NCBI GenBank assembly: GCA_012839295.1
Contig: DUNO01000005.1
Location: 351,338-415,337, forward strand
Length of the DNA: 64,000 nucleotides
Reading direction: 5' to 3'
DNA from: Clostridiales bacterium
GTDB taxonomy: Bacteria; Bacillota; Clostridia; Lachnospirales; Lachnospiraceae
In this document: positions 53,607 through 62,015 of the stretch, one piece after another
How the letters are laid out: each line of letters opens with the position of its first letter
Numbering within the stretch: position 1 is the first letter of the stretch
Made by a program: the position numbers and the translations under genes
The notes under the pieces: model-generated
Seen by the model: the letters and a program-made list of their open reading frames with translations, nothing else
Told to the model about the DNA's origin: nothing
The model's database searches: none

Positions 53607-53634
53607 TTGTGTTTTTAACCTCTTTTAGTATAAT
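53607..53634 (+). promoter_or_regulatory. Probable promoter (TTGTGT-N16-TATAAT)
   Basis: TTGTGT (53607-53612) and TATAAT (53629-53634) are 16 bases apart, ahead of the unknown gene at 53791. A small hairpin (CTCGCACCATTGGTGAGAG, 53577-53595) lies just upstream. The rest of 53409-53790 holds only the PTS terminator. Confidence 0.45.
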
Positions 53635-53790
53635 AAAGTAAGGAATGTAAGATTGTGAGGTTCGTGTCAATGATATATTTAAGTAGCTTCAAGCTGAGTG
53701 AGAGGCATATGAGTAATCTTTGTGGCAGCAGTTCCACAGATGTATGTGTTTTCATCAGGGTATTATGGCGTAAGAGGAAGACGCGCTGAG

Positions 53791-54174
53791 ATGGACTTGC
53801 CACCAATTTCTTATGCAAATTATTTAAGGGATAAAGCCAATCTGGATGTACTGTGTGCCGGGATATGGCAGGCGTTGGGAGAGGTTATTGGCGATGAAGA
53901 GTTGGAGAAGATTATTCAGTTATTGCAAAGAACGGATGAACGGTATATAAATTATGCGACACATTACATAGATAAGTGTAATATAGAGTTACTAAATGCT
54001 GATGTCAATAAACGCAAGGACAAGCTTAGAAATATTGCAAAAAGAATTGTGAAAAAACCACAAGCTTATTATAACATGGAAGAAAATCTCAAGTACTGGG
54101 CAAAGGAATATAAAACAAATATATACGAATTAGAAGATCCAAAGATAGAGTATCCGGAAGAGATGGATTGGTAA
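53791..54174 (+). CDS. Unrecognised small protein, mostly helical
   Basis: I do not recognise this family. From the ATG at 53791 it has 127 residues; an in-frame GTG at 53722 would give 150. It is soluble, rich in Glu, Lys, Asn and Tyr, without signal peptide or metal motif, and predicted to be mostly helical (LDVLCAGIWQALGEVIGDEELEKIIQLLQR; NKRKDKLRNIAKRIVKK). It ends IEYPEEMDW. A weak GAGGAAG lies 12 bases upstream of the chosen start. Codon use looks like a real gene. A single-gene unit between the PTS terminator and an inverted repeat. Confidence 0.55.
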   Translation: MDLPPISYANYLRDKANLDVLCAGIWQALGEVIGDEELEKIIQLLQRTDERYINYATHYIDKCNIELLNADVNKRKDKLRNIAKRIVKKPQAYYNMEENLKYWAKEYKTNIYELEDPKIEYPEEMDW

Positions 54175-54266
54175 AGTTGTTTTGGAAATGAAAAAATGTA
54201 TCATGTAGAATGATAATTAAATAGTATTGAGGGCATAAAAGGACATCTTGAAAATGATTTTTGAGG

Positions 54267-54311
54267 TGACCCCCATAAGGTTAGATTTTCAGGACTAATT
54301 TATGGGGGTCA
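54267..54311. repeat. 12-bp perfect inverted repeat, possible IS-end remnant
   Basis: TGACCCCCATAA (54267-54278) and TTATGGGGGTCA (54300-54311) are perfect inverted repeats, and the likeness goes on inward (TTAG on each arm after a small shift). It resembles the TGACCCC...TTAG ends of IS3-family elements joined with nothing between, but would serve equally as a terminator after the unknown gene. The rest of 54175-54440 holds nothing else. Confidence 0.5.
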
Positions 54312-54440
54312 GTTCATTTTACGGATCAATTAAGGTGTCTTTTTTGTATTAGCTTGGCTACTTTCTATATTTTATGAAAGGGACATGATTTTAAATTACA
54401 ATCTTTTTTGATCGATAATGGCAAAAATTATATCTGTGTC

Positions 54441-56653
54441 CTATTCCGAAAGATAAATATTAGCTTTTTCCATAATAAGATCAGCGGCTTCCTCTGCCGG
54501 TAAGCTTCCCTGGAAGAATTCCCAGGTCTCTTCCTTTAAGGTTTCTAATAGCGGCTCGTTTTTAACAATCCGGTTGGAGGCTTTAGAGCAGTTTTGAACC
54601 AATTGATCCATCTGTTCCTTCTCAAGGGCTTCAAAATAATACGTCTTATCACTGTCTGAGCTGCCGAATGCGAGGCCGTATCCACTCCGGTCTGCGCCTG
54701 GGCATTTAAGTCCAGTGCATTTTTGTTAACGGGAAAACCGTCATAAAAGTCATTGTTTTGTATTTTTTCCGATAATACCAAAGAAATAAATTCCTTACAA
54801 AGCTCCTGGTTTTTACTGGCCTGGTTGATTCCTAATTCACAGGAGGGGATAAAGGAATTCTCAAAAACTGTATAACTGCCCTTTATTAATTCCACCATGC
54901 GTATCGGCATGATTGAATTGTTAAAGCCGCTGCATTCCAGCAAAGCGAGTTCAATCTTACCGTCCAGGTTTATTTCATTATTCATATTATATTGCCTGCC
55001 ATCTGTATATTCTCTTATGATACCAATACTGTCTCCAAGGGTTTTTAATTTTTCTAATTCAGAAACCAGCTTTTCTTTATTGATTTTCCCATTATCATCT
55101 AATATTTTATTTGTGATATACGGTGCAAAGGTGGTGATAAAATCCTCCAAGGTCATGTTGCCAAAGAAGGTCCCATCCTTATGGCTTGCCGTATAGCTGG
55201 CCAAATTCTCCAGTGTATCCAGGCTTTGTATATCGGAGGCTTTGCCGCATAGGATCCGAAGGATAAAGCGGGCAGGTACATAATAGGTTTTATCGTCCTT
55301 TATGTAGTTCTCCATGATACCGGGATATAGTTCACCTTTATCCACCATGGGCTGGATAATATCACTAATATCAGCCATGACACCTTTTTCTATGAAGGAA
55401 GCTACCGGAAGTTCATCTAACACCAGAAGGTCAGGGCCTTTCCCTGCGAGAAGTTCTGTATTAAGCGCACGGATATAATCCTCTTTGGTGGTTTGGTCTG
55501 CCTCCCTATATTCGCTATCACTCATGGCAATGGTAAAGCGGATCTTTATCTCAGGGTGGGCTTTATGGAATAGGGCTGCCGCATGTCTTAAAGTAGCACT
55601 TTCTTTTAAGGAATAGATAGTTAATTCTGTCGATGGCACCGTATCAATGGATCCATCATAGGAATATTTCATGAGGGAATAGCCATTTTCTGAATTATAC
55701 AGGATGTAATAATTAGCATCAGAGCCTGCTGCAAAGCCCGTAGTCCACATTGTCTGCATACTTAAGGAGGTCAGTGTTCCGTCCACTATAGTCTGCCATA
55801 CTGAGGTACCTTCCTCCAGAACGTGGATACCTCCCGTATCACATAGAGCCATTTCCTTTTTATCATTCCTATCGAAATAGGTATAAGTGTACCCCTTAAA
55901 GTCAGCCTGATAGGGATAATTGGTTTTCTTATCCTCCGCTGTGTCATAGATATCAATACCCAACAGCTTCTCACTGTTATCTACCTGGCCAAGGATCAGT
56001 GAGTTTCCGGCAACGGTCATTATGGTTTCTGTATATCGTTGTCCGGTAATGCTTTTTTGTTTTGAAAAGCTGTCCTTATCGTAAAAAGCAATTTCCCCAT
56101 CAGAGAAAAGAGCGGCTAAAGTACCGTCCTCCAGCACAGTAACCCTTCTGGGGGTATTGTAGGCTTTGCTTCCGGGATATGTTTCATCCCAGCCTTCTGG
56201 GGAAACTGAAGCATAGGCGGTACCGTCGGTACTGCGAAAGAGCTGGGCTTTGAAGACATCGTCCTGGACCACAAGATAATACAGGAATTGGTTTCCATTG
56301 GCATCCTCAAAAATTCCAGGCTCATAAAATCCTTTTTTCAGAAGACCCTCGGACCTTAGCCACTCCGGGGTAGCTTCGGTCCAGCTCCCGTCCTTATTCA
56401 GCTGGTAGCCGGTGATGGTGGAAGGCTCCTTGTAAGGAAATGCATACAGAAATGGCATGCCATTTTTTTTGGTCAGCTGCAAGGTCGTACTTTTATCAAA
56501 TGCTTCAGGCAATGATATGTCCGTTTCTACATAACGCCCCTTGATGCTTGGACGCTCTTTGGTATTTGGATTAGAAACATTTTCTTCTTCTTTTGTGCTG
56601 CAGCCCGTAAGCAGAAGTAGAAGTACCAATAAGCCAATAAATATTTTTTTCAT
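54441..56653 (-). pseudogene. Solute-binding-protein-like lipoprotein gene with a 3' frameshift
   Basis: A lipoprotein signal (LLLLLTGC, C18) is followed by about 300 residues of beta-propeller-like repeats and an ABC-type extracellular solute-binding domain (TIYSLKESATLRHAAALFHKAHPEIKIRF; GKGPDLLVLDELP). Near 54688-54697 the frame shifts: the unshifted frame ends in Arg- and Lys-rich sequence without likeness to the family, at 54545. The next frame continues with RSGYGLAFGSSDSDKTYYFEALEKEQMDQLV and ends NIYLSE at the stop at 54441. A single-base indel explains it; it may be real or an assembly error. It is divergent from the response regulator. Confidence 0.75.
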
Positions 56654-56856
56654 TCCAACCTCGATTCCGGTGCTTTACCACCTTTTAATAATACCCCCGC
56701 TTTGTATGCCAGTACAAGCTACCCGTTAAAAGTTTGAAAGCGGGTGTTGTAATTAGCTTATGGATATGTTATAACGTCCTTATCTCTAACCAATCTTAAA
56801 TAAATTATATTTTATTCCATATATTTCGTATAGATCAAAAAGAAAGGGTGTAGAAA

Positions 56857-57528
56857 ATGCGTATTTTGGTTATTGAAGATGACAAGGAATTATGCTCCAT
56901 CCTGGAATATCAATTGAAGAAGTCAGGGATGGAAGCAGATTTTTGCCATGATGGGGAGGAGGCATTGCTATATGGTACGAAGCAAACCTATGATGTCATT
57001 ATGTTAGACAGGATGCTTCCTGGAATGGAGGGTATTACCGTTTTGGAAAAGCTCCGGAAAAAGAAGGTTACAACTCCCGTAATTATGGTAACTGCCATGG
57101 ACCAGCTGAAAAACCGCATTGAAGGCCTGGATTCAGGAGCGGATGACTATCTGACAAAGCCCTTTGAAATGAAGGAATTGCTGGCCAGGATCCGCGCTCT
57201 GGCAAGAAGGTCCTCAAGAATTGAGAGCATCGACGAATTTTATTTTTCCGATTTCCATCTGGATTTAGGGAAAATGAAGCTGTTCCGGGGGGAAGAAGGC
57301 TGTAGCTTATCCAAAAGGGAAGGAGATCTTCTGGCTTTCTTTATTAAGAATAAAGGCCAGATATTAACCAGGGAGCTGCTCTTAACAAGGGTATGGGGAG
57401 CGGATAGCTTTGTAACAGATGGAAACTTGGACAATTTTATCTGTTTCCTGCGCAAGAGGCTAAAATCAGTACATAGTCATGCTACCATAAAAACAATACG
57501 GTCTGTGGGATACCAACTGGAGGAATAG
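56857..57528 (+). CDS. OmpR/PhoB-family response regulator
   Basis: 223 residues. The receiver domain has the acidic pair in IEDDKEL, the phosphoacceptor D51 in DVIMLDRMLPG, TA at 84-85 in VTAMDQL and K101 in LTKPFEM. The C-terminal winged helix has LSKREGDLLAFFIKNKGQILTRELLLTRVWG, TDGNLDNFICFLRKRL and IRSVGYQLEE. AAAGGGTG lies before ATG. No histidine kinase gene follows: two bases after the stop a good site (GGAGGAAT) and ATG lead directly into TAG at the edge of the prophage. It may control the divergent lipoprotein gene. Confidence 0.92.
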   Translation: MRILVIEDDKELCSILEYQLKKSGMEADFCHDGEEALLYGTKQTYDVIMLDRMLPGMEGITVLEKLRKKKVTTPVIMVTAMDQLKNRIEGLDSGADDYLTKPFEMKELLARIRALARRSSRIESIDEFYFSDFHLDLGKMKLFRGEEGCSLSKREGDLLAFFIKNKGQILTRELLLTRVWGADSFVTDGNLDNFICFLRKRLKSVHSHATIKTIRSVGYQLEE

Positions 57529-57565
57529 GTATGTAGTGGGCTCAAGTTCTACAGATGTCATAAAG

Positions 57566-57599
57566 AAAAGCCTTACAACTCAAGGGTCGTAGGGCTTTT
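57566..57599. terminator. Terminator between response regulator and integrase
   Basis: AAAAGCCTTAC (57566-57576) pairs with GTAGGGCTTTT (57589-57599) with one G-U. The T-runs on both strands allow termination from either side. Confidence 0.75.
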
Positions 57600-57634
57600 A
57601 TGTGTTGTGGAATATCAAGCTAAAAAACGATCTC

Positions 57635-57655
57635 AACGGACAAATAACGGACAAA
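57635..57655. repeat. Direct repeat AACGGACAAA, possible integrase arm sites
   Basis: AACGGACAAA occurs at 57635-57644 and 57646-57655, 11 bases apart, just behind the integrase stop. A partial third copy (AACGG) follows near 57663. Spacing of one helical turn would suit arm-type integrase binding. Confidence 0.4.
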
Positions 57656-57667
57656 ACATAAAAACGG

Positions 57668-58879
57668 TTATTTCGCTTCACTGCTTGGAGGGTTGTCCCG
57701 GTACAGCATGGATGCTATCTTGTTTGAGGCACGTTCATCGGCACCCTTCATGATATGTCCATAAATGTCCTGTGTAGTGCTTACCTGCTTATGACCCAGC
57801 CGATTTGATATAGTAACCGGATCCTCACCGGAGAAATATAATAGGCTTGCCTGGGTGTGCCTGAACTTGTGAGGGTGGACATGGGGAAGGGAATAGTCCT
57901 CTGAAAATTTTCGTTGCCATCCATTTAGGTGACTTGGGCACATGGGTGTGCCGTCCTCCTGGGTGAAACAGAAGCCGGTTTCAGTCCAGTAATCACCACA
58001 CTGCAATTTATACTGCAATTGCTCTTTTCGGTGTGCGGCTAGTATCCGCATGATCTCCGGTGCAATGGTCACGACCCTATCTTCATCGGTCTTAGTGGAA
58101 TCCTCCAGGTAAATGCCACGCTCCGGGGTGTACTGTAGGTTACCTTGGATCTTAATCTTATTATTCTTAAAGTCTATGTTTTCCCATTGAAGCCCAAGGA
58201 TTTCGCCGCGCCTGGCTCCGGTATCGATCAGCAGGTTAGTGATGGCCTGCCATTTCAAAGGCTGTTGGATTAATGCGTCCCGGATAGCCAATACTTCCTC
58301 CAGTTCAAAGAATTCCGCCTCATGCTTTTCCACCTTTGGGGGAGTGGCTGTGTCAGCTATATTATACTTAAAAATCTGCTCTTTTACAGCCTGGGTAAAT
58401 ATCATATGAATAAGCCGGTGATAGTGATTGATGGTCTGGGGGGCAAGTGGTTCCCCGGTCCTCTTATTGGCACCGGGTTTGCCCAGCTTCATATAGAACC
58501 GGTTCAGGTGCTCGCCTGTGATATCAGTTAGTTTTATATGTCCAAATTCTTCATTGATACGCACCAGCATCTCTTTATATCTATGGATTGTCCTGTGTTT
58601 GAAGCTACTTCCTTTCAGTTCCATGATGTAATCACTGTACTGCTTGAAGTTTTTCTTCTCCAGGGGGACAGCCCCGGCCTTGCAGTCGATCTCAAATTGT
58701 GCGGCTACCCGGTCAAGCTCTCTCTTGATTTTATTCTCGGACTTCCAACCTTCGGGAATCTGCCAGGTCATGCTGTAAGGCTTAAGCTTCTTGCCTTCCG
58801 GATTCCGGCCACGGTATACCTCGATCTGGTATGAGGTGATGTTGCCGTCTTTGTCTTTTCTGGGGGTTTTACTTGCCAT
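57668..58879 (-). CDS. int: Phage tyrosine integrase
   Basis: 403 residues. An N-terminal AP2-like arm-binding domain (RKDKDGNITSYQIEVYRGRNPEGK), a core-binding SAM-like domain (YSDYIMELKGSSFKHRTIHRYKEML) and the catalytic domain: Arg in DTGARRGEILGL, HKFRHTQASLL (HxxR), GHKQVSTTQDIYGH (His and nucleophile Tyr). It inserts and excises the prophage. The start is at the ATG at 58879 behind AAGGAG. It is transcribed toward the left end. Confidence 0.95.
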   Translation of the reverse strand: MASKTPRKDKDGNITSYQIEVYRGRNPEGKKLKPYSMTWQIPEGWKSENKIKRELDRVAAQFEIDCKAGAVPLEKKNFKQYSDYIMELKGSSFKHRTIHRYKEMLVRINEEFGHIKLTDITGEHLNRFYMKLGKPGANKRTGEPLAPQTINHYHRLIHMIFTQAVKEQIFKYNIADTATPPKVEKHEAEFFELEEVLAIRDALIQQPLKWQAITNLLIDTGARRGEILGLQWENIDFKNNKIKIQGNLQYTPERGIYLEDSTKTDEDRVVTIAPEIMRILAAHRKEQLQYKLQCGDYWTETGFCFTQEDGTPMCPSHLNGWQRKFSEDYSLPHVHPHKFRHTQASLLYFSGEDPVTISNRLGHKQVSTTQDIYGHIMKGADERASNKIASMLYRDNPPSSEAK

Positions 58880-58987
58880 AGTCTTATTTCTCCTTAAAAT
58901 TGTGTACAAAAGGCTAAGGCTATGTTAAAATATCCTTGGTGGAGTGATATTATATAAGCCTTATGGGTTTATAGTGTCATTCATGAA

Positions 58988-59018
58988 AGCCGTCTCTGTT
59001 TGCTGCAGAGGCGGTTTT
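58988..59018. terminator. Stem-loop between integrase and immA-like genes
   Basis: GCCGTCTCTG and CAGAGGCGGT pair with two wobble positions around the loop TTTGCTG-like, followed by TTTTTG on the plus strand and TTTC on the minus strand. It is likely to end the immA transcript. Confidence 0.55.
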
Positions 59019-59033
59019 TGATTTGCAAATACT

Positions 59034-59501
59034 TCAAGCTTGCTGATAAAGCTCCAAAACGCCGAAACTTGGTTCAAAGTAAACTATGTAATTGTCCACT
59101 GAGGTATACTCACCGTATTTTCTGCGATAGCTCTCCAATGCTTCCGTAAGGAAATCCTCCGTAACATCCAGATGCTCCGCCATTTCAAAAAGGTTGCGGC
59201 ATCCGGTATTGTAAGCACTTATTATCCCTAATAGGCCGATCTGCTTATCATATGCCCAAAGTCTTGCTTTCAGTTCCTGCTTACGGTTCTCCGTTTTACC
59301 CTGATCCAGGATATCTCCGGAGTTAATGAGGTAATGGCCAATTTCTTCGGCGAGGACACAGGCCTTTTCCCTTAACGTAGGAATGTCCTTCCGTATCGCA
59401 ATTTTACAGCCTTTAATCCTCCCATTGTATGCGTAAAACGGCTTTTCCCTTACTGTTAATCCTAATATAACAGCCTCATTAATTAATTCGTCATAGGTCA
59501 A
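59034..59501 (-). CDS. ImmA/IrrE-family protein, active site altered
   Basis: 155 residues, like ImmA anti-repressors that cleave phage or ICE repressors. The expected zinc motif HExxH appears as AEEIGHYL, so the first His is Glu; H and G of the ending GH are kept. This EEIGH or EELGHY form is common in phage proteins of this type and their protease activity is open. It is 20 bases after the repressor gene in one unit, as usual. Confidence 0.85.
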   Translation of the reverse strand: MTYDELINEAVILGLTVREKPFYAYNGRIKGCKIAIRKDIPTLREKACVLAEEIGHYLINSGDILDQGKTENRKQELKARLWAYDKQIGLLGIISAYNTGCRNLFEMAEHLDVTEDFLTEALESYRRKYGEYTSVDNYIVYFEPSFGVLELYQQA

Positions 59502-59521
59502 ATAACGTCACCCCTCATAAG

Positions 59522-60136
59522 TTAAAAATTTTCGTCATCCATGATGGCATCATCATGAGCCTTATCTTCTGTCGTTGCTCCTGGAAGTTCATTGGCGGCA
59601 TTTAATTCGTATATGGTGTTATCCTCAATATATCTTGGAATGTAAGTAAGCTCTTCTATGCGTTTAAGCGCCTCTACTTTACCATCTGGATTAAGATATC
59701 TATAGCTTGTCAAAAGTTTCTCTTCAAATATATCGTTAATATTATTTGCAATTTTTTCAAAAGCTTCAGGTATTATTTTTATTAGTTTCGGAAGCTCATT
59801 TTTTATAGCCTGTTTATCCTCGATAGTCAAACTGTCTGTGTTGGTATCCAGTTTTGCAAGCGCTCGGCTGAAAGGAGTGTTGTCTTCATTTGTCTCAAAA
59901 TTAAGAGATAGTTTTCTTTCCATGGGGACATCCTGTCCAGATATCCATGCTGGATTAACCTTTAGAGAATCTGCAATGGCCTGAAGAACTGGAAGTTTAG
60001 GTTTATTGATAAGCCCATTTTCATATCTTTGTATGGTTGACTTAGCAACCCCTATTTCATTTGCAACATCATCTAAAGTATAGTTTCGCAAAGTTCTGGC
60101 TTGCTTTATTCTATCTCCAATCTGTTTTATATCCAT
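59522..60136 (-). CDS. CI-like phage repressor (XRE family)
   Basis: 204 residues. The N-terminal HTH_3 (IGDRIKQARTLRNYTLDDVANEIGVAKSTIQRYENGLI) covers about 4-60. The C-terminal half has no LexA-type Ser-Lys protease motif, and is helical, acidic and charged, so removal by an ImmA-like partner rather than RecA is likely. The ATG at 60136 follows GAGGAGATC; a longer frame from 60163 has no site. It is divergent from the Cro-like gene across the operators. Confidence 0.88.
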   Translation of the reverse strand: MDIKQIGDRIKQARTLRNYTLDDVANEIGVAKSTIQRYENGLINKPKLPVLQAIADSLKVNPAWISGQDVPMERKLSLNFETNEDNTPFSRALAKLDTNTDSLTIEDKQAIKNELPKLIKIIPEAFEKIANNINDIFEEKLLTSYRYLNPDGKVEALKRIEELTYIPRYIEDNTIYELNAANELPGATTEDKAHDDAIMDDENF

Positions 60137-60175
60137 TTTGATCTCCTCTTCGTCCATATCCATGTTATATAATCC

Positions 60176-60274
60176 AATATACTACAAATTATTGCATAGC
60201 GCAATAGTTAAAATGAAAAATAATAAAAAAAGTTGCGTAATGCTATTGACAGTAGTGTTGCGTAGTGCTACAAT
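60176..60274. promoter_or_regulatory. Lysogeny switch: divergent promoters and three operators
   Basis: Rightward promoter: TTGACA (60246-60251), 17 bases, TACAAT (60269-60274). Leftward promoter: TTGCGC (60199-60204), 17 bases, TATATT (60176-60181). Three related 13-mers lie on them: TTGCATAGCGCAA (60192-60204, over the leftward -35), TTGCGTAATGCTA (60233-60245, next to the rightward -35) and TTGCGTAGTGCTA (60258-60270, over spacer and -10). They fit binding by CI and Cro. Confidence 0.75.
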
Positions 60275-60292
60275 AACCACGAAAGAGAGGTG

Positions 60293-60502
60293 ATGAATTT
60301 GATAAATACTGGAAAAGTAAAAGGCCGACTTGCAGAACTAGGGTTAACTCAAAGAGATGTTGCTGAGGCTTTAAAAATTGCACAGCCTACAGCAAACCAG
60401 AAGATTAATAACATTCGCCCTATGGATTTAAATGAGGCTGAAAAGTTAGCAGTGTTACTATGCCTAAATCCAGAAGATTTTCAATTATATTTTTTTATGT
60501 AG
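60293..60502 (+). CDS. Cro-like small HTH protein
   Basis: 69 residues that are nearly all HTH_3 (VKGRLAELGLTQRDVAEALKIAQPTANQKINNIRPMDLNEAEKLAVLL), the size and position of a Cro repressor. The ATG at 60293 lies after AGAGAGG; the frame also opens with GTG at 60290. It is the first gene of the rightward transcript and is followed by a fourth operator. Confidence 0.85.
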   Translation: MNLINTGKVKGRLAELGLTQRDVAEALKIAQPTANQKINNIRPMDLNEAEKLAVLLCLNPEDFQLYFFM

Positions 60503-60504
60503 AT

Positions 60505-60519
60505 GTTGCACTGTGCAAC
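60505..60519. promoter_or_regulatory. Fourth operator, perfect palindrome before the antirepressor gene
   Basis: GTTGCAC-T-GTGCAAC is a perfect palindrome of 15 bases, and its inner 13-mer TTGCACTGTGCAA has the same TTGC...GCAA ends as the three switch operators. It lies about 20 bases before the antirepressor start, so the repressor could block that gene separately. Confidence 0.6.
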
Positions 60520-60539
60520 AAATAATGAAAGGAGAATGC

Positions 60540-61388
60540 ATGAACGAATTGCAAATTTTTAGAAATCAAGCGTTCGGAGAAATCCGGACAGTAGAAATTA
60601 ATGGAAAGCCGTATTTTGCAGCAGTGGATATAGCAAGGGCACTTGGCTATTCCAATACAAGAGATGCGATATCAAGACATTGTAAAGGGGTCGTGAAACA
60701 CGACGGGGTCTCGAAAACGACTAATCAGCATGGAGTAGAGACTGAACAGGTAACGGAAATGACGTTTATTCAGGAGGGTGATATCTACCGCCTAATCGTA
60801 AAGTCTCAGCTCCCGTCCGCAGAAAAATTTGAAAGATGGGTATTTGACGAAGTCCTTCCATCTATCCGCAAACACGGTATGTATATGGAGGATGATATTT
60901 TGAATCAGATACTGAGTAATCCTGATTTTGGAATTATCCTACTGACAAAGTACAAGGAAGAGAAGGAGAAGAGCAGCCTGCTTGGTGACCAGGTGATAGA
61001 GCAGCAGAAACTTATTTCAACCCTGAAGCCAAAAGCGAACTATGTAGACCGCATCCTTTCTTCCCGTTCTCTTGTTGCCACCACACAGATCGCTAAGGAT
61101 TATGGTTACAGTGCAATTGCTTTTAACCGGCTGCTCCGTGATTTGGGTGTACAGTTTAAGGTCAATGATCAATGGGTTTTGTATGCTAAGTATCAGAATG
61201 AAGGATATACGCATAGCCGGACAATTGATATTACCCGGGGCGATGGCAAGCCGGATATAGTAATGCAAACGGAGTGGACACAGAAAGGTAGATTGTTTCT
61301 GTATGAACTACTTAAGCAAAAAGGTATTGTTCCAGTAATTGAAAAACCAACACAATTAAGCTTTGAGGGTCTGGGGTATGCGGAATAG
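60540..61388 (+). CDS. Phage antirepressor (BRO-N and KilA-C domains)
   Basis: 282 residues. The N-terminal Bro-N domain (VEINGKPYFAAVDIARALGYSNTRDAISRHCKGV) with LIVKSQLPSAEKFERWVFDEVLPSIRKHG is followed by a linker with QKLISTLKPKANYVDRILSS and a KilA-C/ANT domain (VATTQIAKDYGYSAIAFNRLLRDLGVQF). It is expected to counter the repressor during induction. The start is at the ATG at 60540 behind AAAGGAGA. Confidence 0.92.
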   Translation: MNELQIFRNQAFGEIRTVEINGKPYFAAVDIARALGYSNTRDAISRHCKGVVKHDGVSKTTNQHGVETEQVTEMTFIQEGDIYRLIVKSQLPSAEKFERWVFDEVLPSIRKHGMYMEDDILNQILSNPDFGIILLTKYKEEKEKSSLLGDQVIEQQKLISTLKPKANYVDRILSSRSLVATTQIAKDYGYSAIAFNRLLRDLGVQFKVNDQWVLYAKYQNEGYTHSRTIDITRGDGKPDIVMQTEWTQKGRLFLYELLKQKGIVPVIEKPTQLSFEGLGYAE

Positions 61389-61430
61389 TACTAAGGTATG
61401 TCAACGACAGGATAGGAGGTGAGATAAAAT

Positions 61431-61655
61431 ATGGCAAATGTCAGTCGCATGAGAACAATCAGTGGGTGCATGGAATATTTCCGCCAGGAAGATCCGGAAA
61501 GCGGTATCACAGAGTACTATCTGCGAGGCCTGGTAAAACAGAATAAAGTACCAGTATTCTATGCCGGCCGGAAATGCCTGGTTAATCTGGATAAGCTCAT
61601 TGAATATCTGAATAGCGAATTGTCAGATGATGAAGAAAAGGCTCTCATCATGTAA
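61431..61655 (+). CDS. Small phage DNA-binding protein, excisionase-like
   Basis: 74 residues with the layout of MerR-like excisionase/helix-turn-helix proteins: ITEYYLRGLVKQNKVPVFYAGRKCLVNLDKLIEYL, a winged-helix core with the GRK basic turn. AGGAGGTGAG lies before ATG. It may work as excisionase or transcription factor in the early operon. Confidence 0.65.
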   Translation: MANVSRMRTISGCMEYFRQEDPESGITEYYLRGLVKQNKVPVFYAGRKCLVNLDKLIEYLNSELSDDEEKALIM

Positions 61656-61693
61656 AGAAGAATCCGCTTAAGCGGAGAAAGGAGGACAAGCCC

Positions 61694-61858
61694 ATGGATA
61701 AAAAAGCCCTGGTTATCCGCTATATCGATCTTGCAAGCCAATACTCATTTATGATGTGCGGCAACGAACCGGTAAACGAGACCAAAAAGGAGCAAATCAA
61801 AACTGAGATTTACGAGATAAGAGAGCAGCTTGGAATGGACAAAATATCAATTATATAA
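61694..61858 (+). CDS. Small phage protein, 54 residues, unknown
   Basis: A short helical protein (KALVIRYIDLASQYSFMMCGNEPVNETKKEQIKTEI with a charged end). GGAGGACAAG lies four bases before ATG. It is packed tightly between the neighbours, in line with an early phage gene. No known motif. Confidence 0.6.
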   Translation: MDKKALVIRYIDLASQYSFMMCGNEPVNETKKEQIKTEIYEIREQLGMDKISII

Positions 61859-61871
61859 AGGGGGACAAGCC

Positions 61872-62015
61872 ATGTCCACTAAGGAGGCAAGCAGAATCAA
61901 AGCCCTGGAGCTTGCGCTACAGTACATTCCGGGGACGGACGAAAACCACAGCGCAAGCGTATTGTTAGAAATGATTGAGGAGATGAAAGAGGAGGAATTA
62001 GTATGTCACCATTAG
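61872..62015 (+). CDS. Small phage protein, 47 residues, unknown
   Basis: A short acidic helical protein (STKEASRIKALELALQYIPGTDE; LLEMIEEMKEEEL). GGGGGACAAG lies before the ATG at 61872. It overlaps the next small gene by 13 bases. No known motif. Confidence 0.55.
   Translation: MSTKEASRIKALELALQYIPGTDENHSASVLLEMIEEMKEEELVCHH

Noticed and set aside
53735..57560. attL/attR pair from ttc(c/t)acagatgt at 53742 and 57549
   Set aside because: The match is short with a mismatch, and the DNA between holds ordinary host genes, not a mobile element.
57530..57660. tRNA gene as prophage attachment site
   Set aside because: No cloverleaf or TTCGA-type T-loop is seen in this stretch.
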